A stretch of DNA of 8,173 nt from DASYSA01 sp036003885 (GCA_036003885.1 DASYSA010000652.1:1-8173), one strand, 5' to 3'; counted from the first letter of the stretch, positions 1 to 6,795 are shown. Program-made: numbers and translations. Notes: a model not told the origin generated them from the letters alone.

Positions 1-587
1 CTCAGATTGCCTGAAGAGGGTTTGAATATCTTTACGTCGGGGGTCCACTCACGTAAGTCGATTTCTCCGGGGTGCAGGCTGGGCGAGCCGAAGTATATGT
101 ATGCCGCCTCTTCCCTCCTGCCGTCCGGCGCAACAGCATTGAGCACGTCAGCAACTATTTCGTCTATGCCGTCGCCATTCAGATCCTTCGCCGCGTGCAG
201 GCCACGAAATCTCGGCAGAGTGAACGAGGGGCCCTTCGGGGCGATGGATAAGTCCACGCGTCTGACCTCGAGGGTTCCTGATGACGGGTCCAGACTCTTG
301 CCCCCGAATATGATTCCCCCTGCAGTCAGATCCAAGAGCGGCGGCGTAACCGACAAAAGGAGATCATCAATTCCGTCTCCATTGAAATCTCCGCTGCCGG
401 CGACCGGACCGGCGGGGACTGCGATATCCGACAGCCTGCTCGTAAGACTGATCTGCGTTGGTAGAGTTCTCTCGGTTCCTACTTGAGTAGGCGGGCGAAG
501 ATTGGTCGGGCGAACGGAAGCTGCTGTGGCGAAGCCAAGGAACAGCAGCGCTAAAGTTAGTACCAGGGCGTTCCCAGCTTTTTTCAT
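1..587 (-). CDS. Secreted FG-GAP/VCBS repeat protein, 3'-truncated by the window edge
   Basis: The minus-strand frame opens at ATG 587-585 and stays open to base 1, giving about 195 residues with no stop, so the C-terminus lies outside the window. The start is fixed by AGGAGG (599-594) six bases upstream. Residues 1-23 form a classic Sec signal peptide: MKKAGNA, a leucine-rich core, then an A-T-A-A cleavage region. Two calcium-loop motifs of the D-x-N-x-D-G-x-x-D/E type follow: DFNGDGIDD near residues 67-75 and DLNGDGIDE near 135-143. They lie 68 residues apart, and each is followed by an aromatic-glycine strand motif (IIFGG, YIYFG). This is the FG-GAP/VCBS beta-propeller signature of integrin-like extracellular proteins. 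Such proteins are usually surface or secreted binding modules, but the ligand cannot be told from sequence. Its 316-base separation from the next gene upstream suggests its own transcript. Confidence 0.88.
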   Translation of the reverse strand, partial: MKKAGNALVLTLALLFLGFATAASVRPTNLRPPTQVGTERTLPTQISLTSRLSDIAVPAGPVAGSGDFNGDGIDDLLLSVTPPLLDLTAGGIIFGGKSLDPSSGTLEVRRVDLSIAPKGPSFTLPRFRGLHAAKDLNGDGIDEIVADVLNAVAPDGRREEAAYIYFGSPSLHPGEIDLREWTPDVKIFKPSSGNL

Positions 588-781
588 ATCACGCCTCCTG
601 CCGCGAGAATCCTGTACCCGGCAATTGAAACATAAGCAACCGTCCGTAATGCGTCGCTATTTCGCACGTTCTGTGCCACGCCGAGTTCCCGTGGAAGTTT
701 CAATTCCTCGCGCAAAAAGAGCAGTCTTGCAATGATTCAAAGCCATCATGCCGTCCGCAAATAGGAGAACGGCGAGGCGAA

Positions 782-794
782 CGACAACTTGTCG
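782..794. promoter_or_regulatory. Short perfect dyad, possible operator
   Basis: CGACAA-C-TTGTCG is a perfect 6+1+6 inverted repeat followed by an AT-rich stretch (AATAAATTA). The symmetry and AT-rich flank resemble a dimeric repressor site, and it lies about 200 bases upstream of the FG-GAP gene start. No regulator can be assigned, and a 6-base dyad can occur by chance. Confidence 0.2.
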
Positions 795-838
795 GCAATA
801 AATTATCCAGATCGGTTAGTTTATGTTCAGGCAGGACC

Positions 839-856
839 ACCCGGGACCGGCCGGGT
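839..856 (-). terminator. GC-rich hairpin after the distal cupin gene
   Basis: ACCCGG and CCGGGT pair perfectly around a six-base loop, 48 bases past the stop of the cupin gene at 904. No T-run follows on the minus strand, so it is not a standard intrinsic terminator. It could be a Rho-independent-like pause, an mRNA 3' stabilising hairpin, or chance in GC-rich DNA. Confidence 0.25.
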
Positions 857-903
857 CGAGAAATGATGAAATCCAGGTGCCAACTTAGGGACTATTGCCG
901 CGG

Positions 904-1692
904 TCACACCGACTGGCCCTTCCACGTTGCCTCGTAGATGCCGCCTTCCGGCTCCCTGGGCTTTCCGGCAATGTCGAGGAATGAAAAGCCCACATCGGGG
1001 CCGTGGTAGGTACTGATGTCGATTCCGCGCGCGCCACCTTTCCCCGCCTGAAAGGTGTGAATGTTGTCGCGCATTGAGGACAGAGTGTTGATCCTTCCTG
1101 GAGCGACTATCTCGTTGTGAGTCTCGCGCACAAGAAAAGTCTTGCGCGAGGAGAATTCCGGAGCCTGCCCGATGATTTCGAAATTGCGTATGTGCGCCTC
1201 GCCTTCAAGTCCCACAGTGCACACGCTCGCGTTGGGATGGCAATGAGGCGGCAGAAAGGCTCGCGGTTCAAGCTGCCACTCGACGATGAAGAATGGCTTT
1301 CCTCGATAGGACACTCCGAAACTGACTGCAGGCTCCAGCTTTGCAAAGCGGCCGACCTTCGCTCTCGGAATGTCGCTTGTGCGGGCTCGCGATATCATCG
1401 ACGCGAGCCAGTGCAGATAAGCTTCCTGACCCGGAGCCGATGAGTCTTTATGAAGCTCGGCGGCGATTGGAACGCACTGTTTGAGAAAGGCTTCCCAATC
1501 GAGTTGGTTTCCGGCCACAGAGCCGGTCGATTGCTCCATGCTGAACTGAGTTGCCATCCCACTTCCGGCGCTGCCGAGGACTACATACCTGGCGAGGGAC
1601 GCCGGTAACCAAAGCATTCGGCGCCGAGTCATAAAGAAGCCGCTCGCGACTTCTCTCTTCGTGCCTCCAAGCGTTTCTTCAAGGTCATTCAT
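904..1692 (-). CDS. Exported cupin, PCO/ADO-like thiol dioxygenase candidate (distal paralogue)
   Basis: 262 residues. ATG at 1692 is preceded by AGGAG (1704-1700) seven bases upstream. The leader has an arginine cluster (TRRRMLW, residues 22-28) and then a hydrophobic stretch to about residue 47, resembling a twin-arginine (Tat) signal. The cupin core has H150-x-H152-P, then L-E-G at 162-164, and a third histidine at H212 in DNIHTFQAG. The HxHP-(8)-L-x-G spacing and the later N-(I/L)-H-x-(F/I) motif match what is known of plant cysteine oxidase and 2-aminoethanethiol dioxygenase proteins, which hold Fe(II) with three histidines. The cupin glutamate normally four residues after HxH is absent, consistent with a 3-His site. 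C-terminal motif GIYEATW is shared with the neighbouring paralogue. The likely role is an exported metal-dependent oxygenase, but the substrate is unknown and a non-enzymatic sensor is possible. The gene probably lies downstream of the paralogue in one transcript, with a 92-base gap. Confidence 0.75.
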   Translation of the reverse strand: MNDLEETLGGTKREVASGFFMTRRRMLWLPASLARYVVLGSAGSGMATQFSMEQSTGSVAGNQLDWEAFLKQCVPIAAELHKDSSAPGQEAYLHWLASMISRARTSDIPRAKVGRFAKLEPAVSFGVSYRGKPFFIVEWQLEPRAFLPPHCHPNASVCTVGLEGEAHIRNFEIIGQAPEFSSRKTFLVRETHNEIVAPGRINTLSSMRDNIHTFQAGKGGARGIDISTYHGPDVGFSFLDIAGKPREPEGGIYEATWKGQSV

Positions 1693-1756
1693 CTGTTGGC
1701 TCCTGTCTTGAACTCCTGAATGCCTTCAACGAAGAAAGTGGACCAAGCCAATTCGA

Positions 1757-1784
1757 ATTTCTGATTTCGCATTTCGCATTTCTG
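1757..1784. repeat. Heptanucleotide repeat array A (four ATTTC(TG/GC) units)
   Basis: Four contiguous 7-base units lie here: ATTTCTG (1757-1763), ATTTCGC (1764-1770), ATTTCGC (1771-1777) and ATTTCTG (1778-1784). The variant units are arranged symmetrically. The array ends exactly at the stop codon of the cupin gene at 1785 and fills a third of the 92-base gap before the next cupin gene's start at 1692. Confidence 0.7.
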
Positions 1785-2540
1785 TCACGTCGCCCATCTC
1801 GCTTCGTAGATGCCGGGCTCCACCTCAACCGGCTTCCTGGGAAAATTCAGGTAAGGCGTGGTCGCACGCTTTTCCCTGATCCTGGTAGTGAAGTCAAGGC
1901 CACGACCGCCGCCGGCACTGGCCTGGAATCCGTGGACGTAGCCACGTTCCAGATTCACAAGGTTGACCTGGCCGGGAGTCATTACCTGGCTCTGCGTCTT
2001 ACGCACCTTGAAAGTCCCCTTCGCGTCGAAATCGCGGATGCCGACCATCTCGAAGTTTTCGACTCTGATCTCCCCTTCGAGTGAGAGCGTAAGAACATTC
2101 CCATAGGTGTGAGCGTGAGGACGAATGATGCTTCCGGGCTCCATTCGCCAGTGGAGCACGATGAAGGGATCGCCTCCCGCATTGGCGCCGATGAACGTAC
2201 CCGGTCCCGCTCCCTGGCCGCTGTCGCGCATTGCCGGCACAGGCACGTCACCCAATCTCACGGCATACGAGGCAAGTGTGAGAAGGTAACGATGCTGGCC
2301 CGCAAGCGATGTGTCGCTCACCAGTCTCCTTGCTACAGGGACCACCTCTTTCAGGAACTCTTCGTACGTCATCGGCTCACTGACCGGTCGTGCGAGGTGT
2401 CGAGTTGCAACTCCGGGAATCGCGAGTGCACTGAATGCAAGGGCAGCCGAGCTCAAGAAGCATCGGCGCTCCACTACTACGCCTGGAGAGACCTCGGTCG
2501 TTTGGCCGATCTCAAGCTCCTCCGTCGTGCCATATGTCAT
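1785..2540 (-). CDS. Tat-exported cupin, PCO/ADO-like thiol dioxygenase candidate (proximal paralogue)
   Basis: 251 residues. ATG at 2540 has AGGAG (2552-2548) seven bases upstream. Residues 24-45 form a good twin-arginine signal: ERRCFLSSA, a hydrophobic run, then G-V-A; the 23-residue n-region is also typical of Tat leaders. Metal ligands are H142-x-H144 and H203 (GYVHGFQAS), in the same 3-His layout as the neighbouring gene at 904-1692. Shared blocks include FLK--VP-A--L--D-S--GQ, LEGE----NFEMVG, TFKVRKT, PGQVN and a terminal GIYEARW, so the two are clear tandem paralogues. Tat export suits a protein that folds and takes up its metal in the cytoplasm. Known PCO/ADO enzymes oxidise cysteine or small thiols with O2 inside cells, so a periplasmic member would be unusual. 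It is transcribed away from the winged-helix regulator at 2797 and is the probable first gene of a two-gene unit. Family placement rests on motif spacing, not on an alignment search. Confidence 0.78.
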   Translation of the reverse strand: MTYGTTEELEIGQTTEVSPGVVVERRCFLSSAALAFSALAIPGVATRHLARPVSEPMTYEEFLKEVVPVARRLVSDTSLAGQHRYLLTLASYAVRLGDVPVPAMRDSGQGAGPGTFIGANAGGDPFIVLHWRMEPGSIIRPHAHTYGNVLTLSLEGEIRVENFEMVGIRDFDAKGTFKVRKTQSQVMTPGQVNLVNLERGYVHGFQASAGGGRGLDFTTRIREKRATTPYLNFPRKPVEVEPGIYEARWAT

Positions 2541-2555
2541 CTGGCGTCTCCTTCC

Positions 2556-2604
2556 TCAGCACTCAGCACTCAGCACTCAGCACTCAGCACTCAGCACTCA
2601 GCAC
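2556..2604. repeat. Heptanucleotide repeat array B (seven perfect TCAGCAC copies)
   Basis: Seven uninterrupted identical 7-base units cover 49 bases; on the minus strand the unit reads GTGCTGA. The array begins four bases upstream of the cupin gene's Shine-Dalgarno sequence (2552-2548), so it lies in that gene's 5' leader or promoter. Perfect identity between copies suggests recent or ongoing slippage. Copy-number change would alter leader length in 7-base steps without touching the coding frame. Confidence 0.93.
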
Positions 2605-2630
2605 TTGTACGACGCTTTCATCGCACGGCG

Positions 2631-2636
2631 AATGTA
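2631..2636 (-). promoter_or_regulatory. Candidate -10 element for the proximal cupin gene
   Basis: On the minus strand TACATT matches TATAAT at four of six positions. It lies 16 bases downstream of the GGTGAG direct repeats, so those repeats would cover the -35 region, as in activator-dependent OmpR/PhoB-class promoters. The start site would then fall near 2624, and the transcript leader would include all seven TCAGCAC copies. This is a weak element taken alone. Confidence 0.3.
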
Positions 2637-2652
2637 TTGGAGCCGATTTCCG

Positions 2653-2685
2653 GGTGAGTTTGAGGTGAGTTTCAGGTGAGCAGCG
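2653..2685. promoter_or_regulatory. Three 11-base-spaced direct repeats, candidate winged-helix operator
   Basis: GGTGAG occurs at 2653, 2664 and 2675, always on the same face of the helix. The first two full units are GGTGAGTTTGA and GGTGAGTTTCA; the third diverges after GGTGAG. Direct repeats at 11-base intervals are the known geometry of PhoB/OmpR-class winged-helix binding (for example the Pho box). The adjacent gene at 2797 encodes a protein with exactly that DNA-binding domain. The site sits between divergent genes, next to the candidate -10 of the cupin gene and about 80 bases upstream of the regulator's own -10. Binding by the neighbouring regulator is inferred. Confidence 0.5.
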
Positions 2686-2738
2686 AAAAATACAGCCGTC
2701 GGAGCAATTTACAAGCGAGCCACGAAGAGGCCGAAGTT

Positions 2739-2767
2739 TTCATTCCAACTCCGAATGCGACTATAAT
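2739..2767 (+). promoter_or_regulatory. Promoter of the winged-helix/TPR regulator gene
   Basis: A perfect TATAAT lies at 2762-2767. A weak -35 (TTCATT, 2739-2744; three of six matches) is 17 bases upstream. Transcription would begin near 2774, giving a leader of about 22 bases that contains GAAGGA (2785-2790) six bases before the ATG. The strong -10 with a poor -35 leaves room for activator control. Confidence 0.6.
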
Positions 2768-2796
2768 CGAGGTCGAACGACAGCGAAGGATGCAAC

Positions 2797-4680
2797 ATGC
2801 AGCCCAGGGTTTCTGAGGAAGAGACTATTCGGTTCGGCGAATTCGAGCTCGCGCTCAAGAGCGGCGAGTTGCGCAAGAACGGAAGCGTCGTTCGATTGCA
2901 GCCTCAGCCTTTCAAGCTACTCGTATTCCTCGCCTCTCACGCGGGTCAGACAGTCACCCGCCAGGAACTCCAACAAGCCGTCTGGGAGGATGAGACCTTC
3001 GTCGATTTCGAACACGGTTTGAATTTCTGCATCAAGCAGATTCGCAGCGCGCTCGGTGACAACGCGCAATCGCCGCGCTTGATCGAGACGCTTCCTCGCC
3101 GAGGCTATCGCTTCATCGCCGAGGTCGAAAGACTGAACGGTTCTCCGCTGGTCGAATCGAATATTCCCGACGTTGAAGTAGAGAAGACGGCAGACAACGC
3201 CGGGCCGTCGGCACTTCAATCATCCGCCAGGCGATTCGCTCTGATCGGTGTGATTGCCACAGCGCTCGCCGTAGCCGGCTACTTCACATGGCGAAGCTTC
3301 AACAGAGTTCCGGTCGCGGTATCCAAAGTCATGATGGCCGTTTTGCCGTTTGAGAACCTGAGCGGAGATACAGAGCAGGACTATTTCTCGGACGGAATGA
3401 CCGAAGAGATGATAGCGCGGCTCGGCCGAATCCAGCCGCGGCGCCTCGGAGTGATAGCCCGCACTTCGGCGATGACCTACAAGCGGGCCGGGAAGGACAT
3501 CGCCCACATAGGCCGTGAGCTTGGCGTTGACTTCGTGCTGGAAGGAAGCGTGCGCCGGGAACAAGATCGAGTTCGCATCACCGCGCAACTGATTCGTGTA
3601 AGCGATCAGACTCATCTGTGGACTGAGTCTTATGATCGCCCGACGGGCGACGCATTGAGCGTACAGAGCGAGGTCGCAGGTCAGATCGCAAATGCGCTCG
3701 CCATTGAGCTGCTGGGCGACAGGAGAGCCGATTCGTCCAATTCCGCCCCAGCGGTCGACGCGTATCTGAGAGGACGGTACTTGTGGAACAAGGGCGACCG
3801 GAACAGCGTCAGTAAGAGCGTCGAGTATTTCGAGCGGGCCATCGAGGTAGACCCGAACTACCCCGCAGCCTTCGCCGGGCTGGCAGACTCATATCGCCTG
3901 CTCGGAATGTACTACGTGATTCTTCCGGCGGAAGCCTATCCGAAAGCTAAGGAGGCGGCGTTGCGGGCCCTTGAGCTCGATCCGGCCAACGCGGATGCCC
4001 GCGTGTCCCTGGGGACCATCAAATTTAGATACGAGTGGAATTGGGAAGAGGCCGAGCGAGAGTTCTTGCGTGCCATCGAGATCAATCCAAGTCTGGGGAT
4101 CGCTCATCACGACTACGCCTGGTTCCTGGTGGCGATGGAGCGGTTCGACGAAGGCATTGAACACATGAAGGTTGCTCAGCGACTCGATCCACTCTCTCCG
4201 CTTGCGAACTCCGATGTGGGATGGGTCTACCTGATGGCGCGTCGTTACGATGAAGCCGTCGACCAGATCAACCGCACGCTCGAACTCGAGCCGGCCTTCG
4301 GAGGAGCCCTGGCTTGCCTCGAGCGCGCGTACACGCGGAAAGGGCAACATCGAGAGGCCCTCGAAACCCTGTTAAAGGAGATTGGAGATGGAGGCGGGCG
4401 GGCGCGTGATGGCGACCCCGCCCAGTCAATGAAGTCGCTTTACCGCACCAGGCTCGAAAGGAGACTCGAAGCGATGAAGAGGGACCGCCCATCTCCTTAC
4501 AGCATTGCGACGACGTGTATGGCAGCCGGCGAGCGCGACCAGGCGTGCGTGTGGCTTGCGAGAGCCTTCACCGAGCGCGATCCGATGCTCGTTGCGGCGA
4601 GGACCGATCCGGCGTTTGATCTTCTGCGAGGCGACGCGCGATTTGAGATGCTGCTCAGGCAGGTCGGGTTTGCAAAATAG
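2797..4680 (+). CDS. Membrane-bound winged-helix / TolB-like / TPR transcriptional regulator
   Basis: 627 residues. Residues 10-110 are an OmpR/PhoB-type winged helix (trans_reg_C): IRFGEFEL strand, LQPQPFKLLVFL, the VTRQELQQAVWED recognition region, LNFCIKQIRSALGD, and LIETLPRRGYRFIA wing. A 35-residue linker precedes one membrane helix at about 146-166. Residues 178-306 form a TolB-like domain with VLPFENLSGD, YFSDGMTEEM, GVIARTSAMTYK and VDFVLEGSVRR. At least four or five TPR units follow (about 320-525; consensus echoes include AIEVDPNYP, ALELDPANA, AIEINPSLG and LELEPAFGG). A C-terminal helical block ends with LRGDARFEMLLRQVGF, common in this family. The order implies a cytoplasmic DNA-binding head and a periplasmic sensing tail, as in CadC/ToxR one-component regulators. 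There is no receiver domain, so no phosphorelay is evident. It is divergent from the exported cupin gene at 1785-2540. The signal is unknown; domain calls are secure. Confidence 0.93.
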   Translation: MQPRVSEEETIRFGEFELALKSGELRKNGSVVRLQPQPFKLLVFLASHAGQTVTRQELQQAVWEDETFVDFEHGLNFCIKQIRSALGDNAQSPRLIETLPRRGYRFIAEVERLNGSPLVESNIPDVEVEKTADNAGPSALQSSARRFALIGVIATALAVAGYFTWRSFNRVPVAVSKVMMAVLPFENLSGDTEQDYFSDGMTEEMIARLGRIQPRRLGVIARTSAMTYKRAGKDIAHIGRELGVDFVLEGSVRREQDRVRITAQLIRVSDQTHLWTESYDRPTGDALSVQSEVAGQIANALAIELLGDRRADSSNSAPAVDAYLRGRYLWNKGDRNSVSKSVEYFERAIEVDPNYPAAFAGLADSYRLLGMYYVILPAEAYPKAKEAALRALELDPANADARVSLGTIKFRYEWNWEEAEREFLRAIEINPSLGIAHHDYAWFLVAMERFDEGIEHMKVAQRLDPLSPLANSDVGWVYLMARRYDEAVDQINRTLELEPAFGGALACLERAYTRKGQHREALETLLKEIGDGGGRARDGDPAQSMKSLYRTRLERRLEAMKRDRPSPYSIATTCMAAGERDQACVWLARAFTERDPMLVAARTDPAFDLLRGDARFEMLLRQVGFAK

Positions 4681-4706
4681 ACCAATGCCGCTTTAGACAG
4701 TGATTC

Positions 4707-4724
4707 TGACGCTTCGAAGCGTTA
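4707..4724. terminator. Bidirectional hairpin between convergent genes
   Basis: The stem TGACGCT / AGCGTTA closes on a TCGA loop (seven pairs, one of them G-T); the core ACGCTTCGAAGCGT is a perfect palindrome. It lies 27 bases past the stop of the plus-strand regulator gene and just beyond the stop of the minus-strand gene at 4728, where a shared terminator is expected. No T-run follows on either strand, so termination strength is uncertain. Confidence 0.42.
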
Positions 4725-4727
4725 ATA

Positions 4728-6500
4728 TCAGTTATCGCTACTCAGCGCTTCCCCCGCAATGTGGAGCAGTACCATCACTCGCATCTCGCCTCGCTGGAAT
4801 CGCTCAGCCAGAGATCGGGCTCGCTCAAAATCATCGAGGACGATCGGACCCAGCTCTGCCGCCAGTTGCTGGATCGAAGAGCTCAGCGGATTGCCGCTCC
4901 TGATGACGAACTCTCCGCCCCTGAAATAGCCCGAGATGTCGAAACCATTCAAAACCGAAGCCGCTGCAGCAAGCTCATTGAGACGATCTATCGCTGTTTC
5001 GACCATTGCAGCTTGCTTTCTGGGATCCAGTTGGCCGTAGGCATGCGCGATTTGAAGCTGGGCTCCCAACTGCTGGTAGTTCAGCGCTCGGTCTCCGACC
5101 AGTGTCTCGCCTTCACGAGCCAGCTCGAATGCAGCCGGCTTATCGCCCCTCGATGCCGCATTGACAGCCAACTGTGCGAGCATCCGCGCCCGCTCTTCCA
5201 CAGAGGGAATCCGTGAGAGCAGCGTTCTGGCGGTCGCGAGGTTCTGTTGCTCGCCAGCCCGGTTGAACGACTGCCGATCGAGGTTCAAAACCATTTCGGC
5301 GCGCTGCCTGGGGTCGGCAATGTTTTCAGCGATCTGGCGCGCCAATTCCGCGTGCCCCTCATTGAACGCCTTCCATACTGCGTTCTGAACGAGATTATCC
5401 CTAACCTCTGGAGGCGCAGTCTTCGAGGCTTCCATCAAGTCTTCAGCGGTTCCGCTCTGAACAATAGCCTGATACTTCGCCCATGGTCCGCTCTGCGCTT
5501 CGTTGATCATTTCCAACTCAGCCATTCTCCTGCGCAGAGCGGGGGCCTGGCCAGCTGAAACGGCGTCGGGCATCAGGGCTGTCAACTGTCGCACAATGTC
5601 AGTTATCCTTTGTGGAGAGAAACGATGTGAACCGAAGTTCCTTGATCCCGTATCCAACAGGACTCTGATCAGGATCCCGCTCAACTCTCGGACGGACTGA
5701 TCGTCCAGCATTGGCGGTTGAAGATTGGCCTCTTGTGGCTGCGCTGCTGCAAGGGATCGATTCCGATTACTTTCGATCCATCGTCCCAACAGCTCCAGCA
5801 CCACGTACAACGCGCCACCGTTTAGGCTGAAGTCCTCGGTTCGAAGCCTGTTCAGCATTGCGCCGAGAAACTTCTGGGCTGCTACCTTGTCCGCGGACTG
5901 AAGTCGGCTGAGCAGGTTCGTCGCGCTATAGTCGATCCCGTTCTTTAGGGAAGCCTCGCCCATAATCAGCGCTTCTCCTGGATCCCTGGTCGCAAGTTCG
6001 GCAGCGACGTTCATCTCGAGCTGCGCCTCCTGAGCGACCTGCACGGAGGATGTTTGTTGCCCGAAAAGGGCAGAACGAGTCGCTCGCAAAAACTCCAGCG
6101 TCAGTTTTGGGTCGTGCCTCGTTACGATCAGCAGCATCTCCTGCCGAAGTTGTGCCGCAATCTGAGCGTCATTGATGGAGTCCGGGTCTTGGATGTTTAT
6201 GGCTAAGATCAGCTCGCCGAGGCTTGCGGCCGCCTCTTTGAAGAACGACCGAGCGTGTTTCTCGTCTTGCGACCAAAGCAATTCGGTTAGAGTCATGTCG
6301 ACGCGAATGCGGTTTTCGGGCAGCTTGAGCGCACGCATCTCTTCTACGATCTCATCGATGAGGGCAAGCGCTTTCTTCTGGCGCTCTTCCCGGATCTTTT
6401 TCTCCTCGCCGGCCCTGGCCGACGGTTGGGGGGACTGAGGTCGCACGATCGGAACTAAGACTAGAAGAACCAAAAACGACTTTGTGAGCTGTGTAATCAC
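4728..6500 (-). CDS. Secreted helical-repeat protein of unknown function
   Basis: 590 residues. It starts at GTG 6500-6498 with a very strong AGGAGG (6511-6506) five bases upstream. Residues 1-22 are a Sec signal peptide (a lysine, then FLVLLVLVPIV), followed by a proline/serine/alanine-rich linker (about 20-31). A charged, probably coiled-coil segment follows (about 31-60, EEKKIREERQKK). The rest is almost wholly predicted helix with repeated A/L-rich pairs such as LARQIAENIADPRQRAEMVL, TLLSRIPSVEERARMLAQLA and RKQAAMVETAIDRLNEL, which suggests an alpha-solenoid of TPR or HEAT type. The protein contains no cysteine, which fits export. No enzyme motif or named family was recognised. It converges with the regulator gene ending at 4680 and diverges from larB, so it appears to be a single-gene unit. 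It may be a periplasmic scaffold or binding protein, but this is a guess from architecture. Confidence 0.85.
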   Translation of the reverse strand: MITQLTKSFLVLLVLVPIVRPQSPQPSARAGEEKKIREERQKKALALIDEIVEEMRALKLPENRIRVDMTLTELLWSQDEKHARSFFKEAAASLGELILAINIQDPDSINDAQIAAQLRQEMLLIVTRHDPKLTLEFLRATRSALFGQQTSSVQVAQEAQLEMNVAAELATRDPGEALIMGEASLKNGIDYSATNLLSRLQSADKVAAQKFLGAMLNRLRTEDFSLNGGALYVVLELLGRWIESNRNRSLAAAQPQEANLQPPMLDDQSVRELSGILIRVLLDTGSRNFGSHRFSPQRITDIVRQLTALMPDAVSAGQAPALRRRMAELEMINEAQSGPWAKYQAIVQSGTAEDLMEASKTAPPEVRDNLVQNAVWKAFNEGHAELARQIAENIADPRQRAEMVLNLDRQSFNRAGEQQNLATARTLLSRIPSVEERARMLAQLAVNAASRGDKPAAFELAREGETLVGDRALNYQQLGAQLQIAHAYGQLDPRKQAAMVETAIDRLNELAAAASVLNGFDISGYFRGGEFVIRSGNPLSSSIQQLAAELGPIVLDDFERARSLAERFQRGEMRVMVLLHIAGEALSSDN

Positions 6501-6677
6501 GTCAACCTCCTCGCAGGAACCTGTTGCTTCCAGGGTTGAGCGCGAGCCTTTCAGCCCGCCGCCATTGCGCGAGCAAACAAAAGGAGCGCTAATACTCCGT
6601 CAAACGCCGATCCGTCCGCCTTGTTTCCGATGCTGTGAACAGCTCTTCGGCTGCTCAGAAGAACGACTCGAGGAACT

Positions 6678-6740
6678 ATGGCTTGCGAGATATGTGGTCT
6701 GCCTGTTTCCTTTCAGAATTCGCGAAGAAGGTGGAGTTGA
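6678..6740 (+). CDS. Possible 20-residue peptide with a Cys-x2-Cys knuckle
   Basis: ATG at 6678 follows GAGGA (6670-6674) at a short but usable spacing, and the frame ends at TGA 6738-6740. The peptide begins MACEICGLPVS and ends in a basic RRRW stretch. A C-E-I-C-G start resembles the first half of a zinc ribbon, so it could be a tiny peptide, a remnant of a lost zinc-ribbon gene, or chance. There is no second Cys pair. Confidence is low. Confidence 0.18.
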   Translation: MACEICGLPVSFQNSRRRWS

Positions 6741-6795
6741 ATTGAAGGTGCTGTCTGAGTCGGGCTTAGCAGGCAGGCCGCTCTCTAAACGCCTG

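Larger units (their letters stand above)
588..903. other. Non-coding spacer between two minus-strand genes
   Basis: No convincing gene was seen in these 316 bases. The spacer must carry the promoter for the FG-GAP gene on its left, but no -10/-35 pair near consensus could be picked with confidence. It holds a short perfect dyad (782-794), a GC-rich hairpin (839-856), and a widely spaced 9-base inverted pair (AATTGAAAC at 623-631 and GTTTCAATT at 697-705). A plus-strand frame spanning 502-735 has no ribosome binding site and no recognisable sequence, and is treated as chance. Confidence 0.6.

Noticed and set aside
623..705. GTTTCAATTCC and its inverse, reminiscent of CRISPR repeat ends
   Set aside because: Only one copy in each orientation, about 65 bases apart, with no regular spacers and no cas gene. 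It is at most a widely spaced inverted pair.
7..735. Plus-strand open frames at 7-486 and 502-735
   Set aside because: The first is antisense to the FG-GAP gene, which has a signal peptide, Ca-loop motifs and AGGAGG. The second has no ribosome binding site and runs over the 5' end of that gene.
2109..2679. Plus-strand frames containing LSTQHSA repeats
   Set aside because: The peptide repeats are just the TCAGCAC array read in different frames. The rest is antisense to the cupin gene.
3220..4350. Minus-strand frames inside the regulator gene
   Set aside because: They are shadows of a plus-strand gene with clear winged-helix, TolB-like and TPR domains, and they lack protein-like motifs.
6575..6603. 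Promoter for the secreted helical protein from a TTGACG -35
   Set aside because: The hexamer at the right distance (TTGTTT) is a poor -10, so the promoter could not be placed with confidence.
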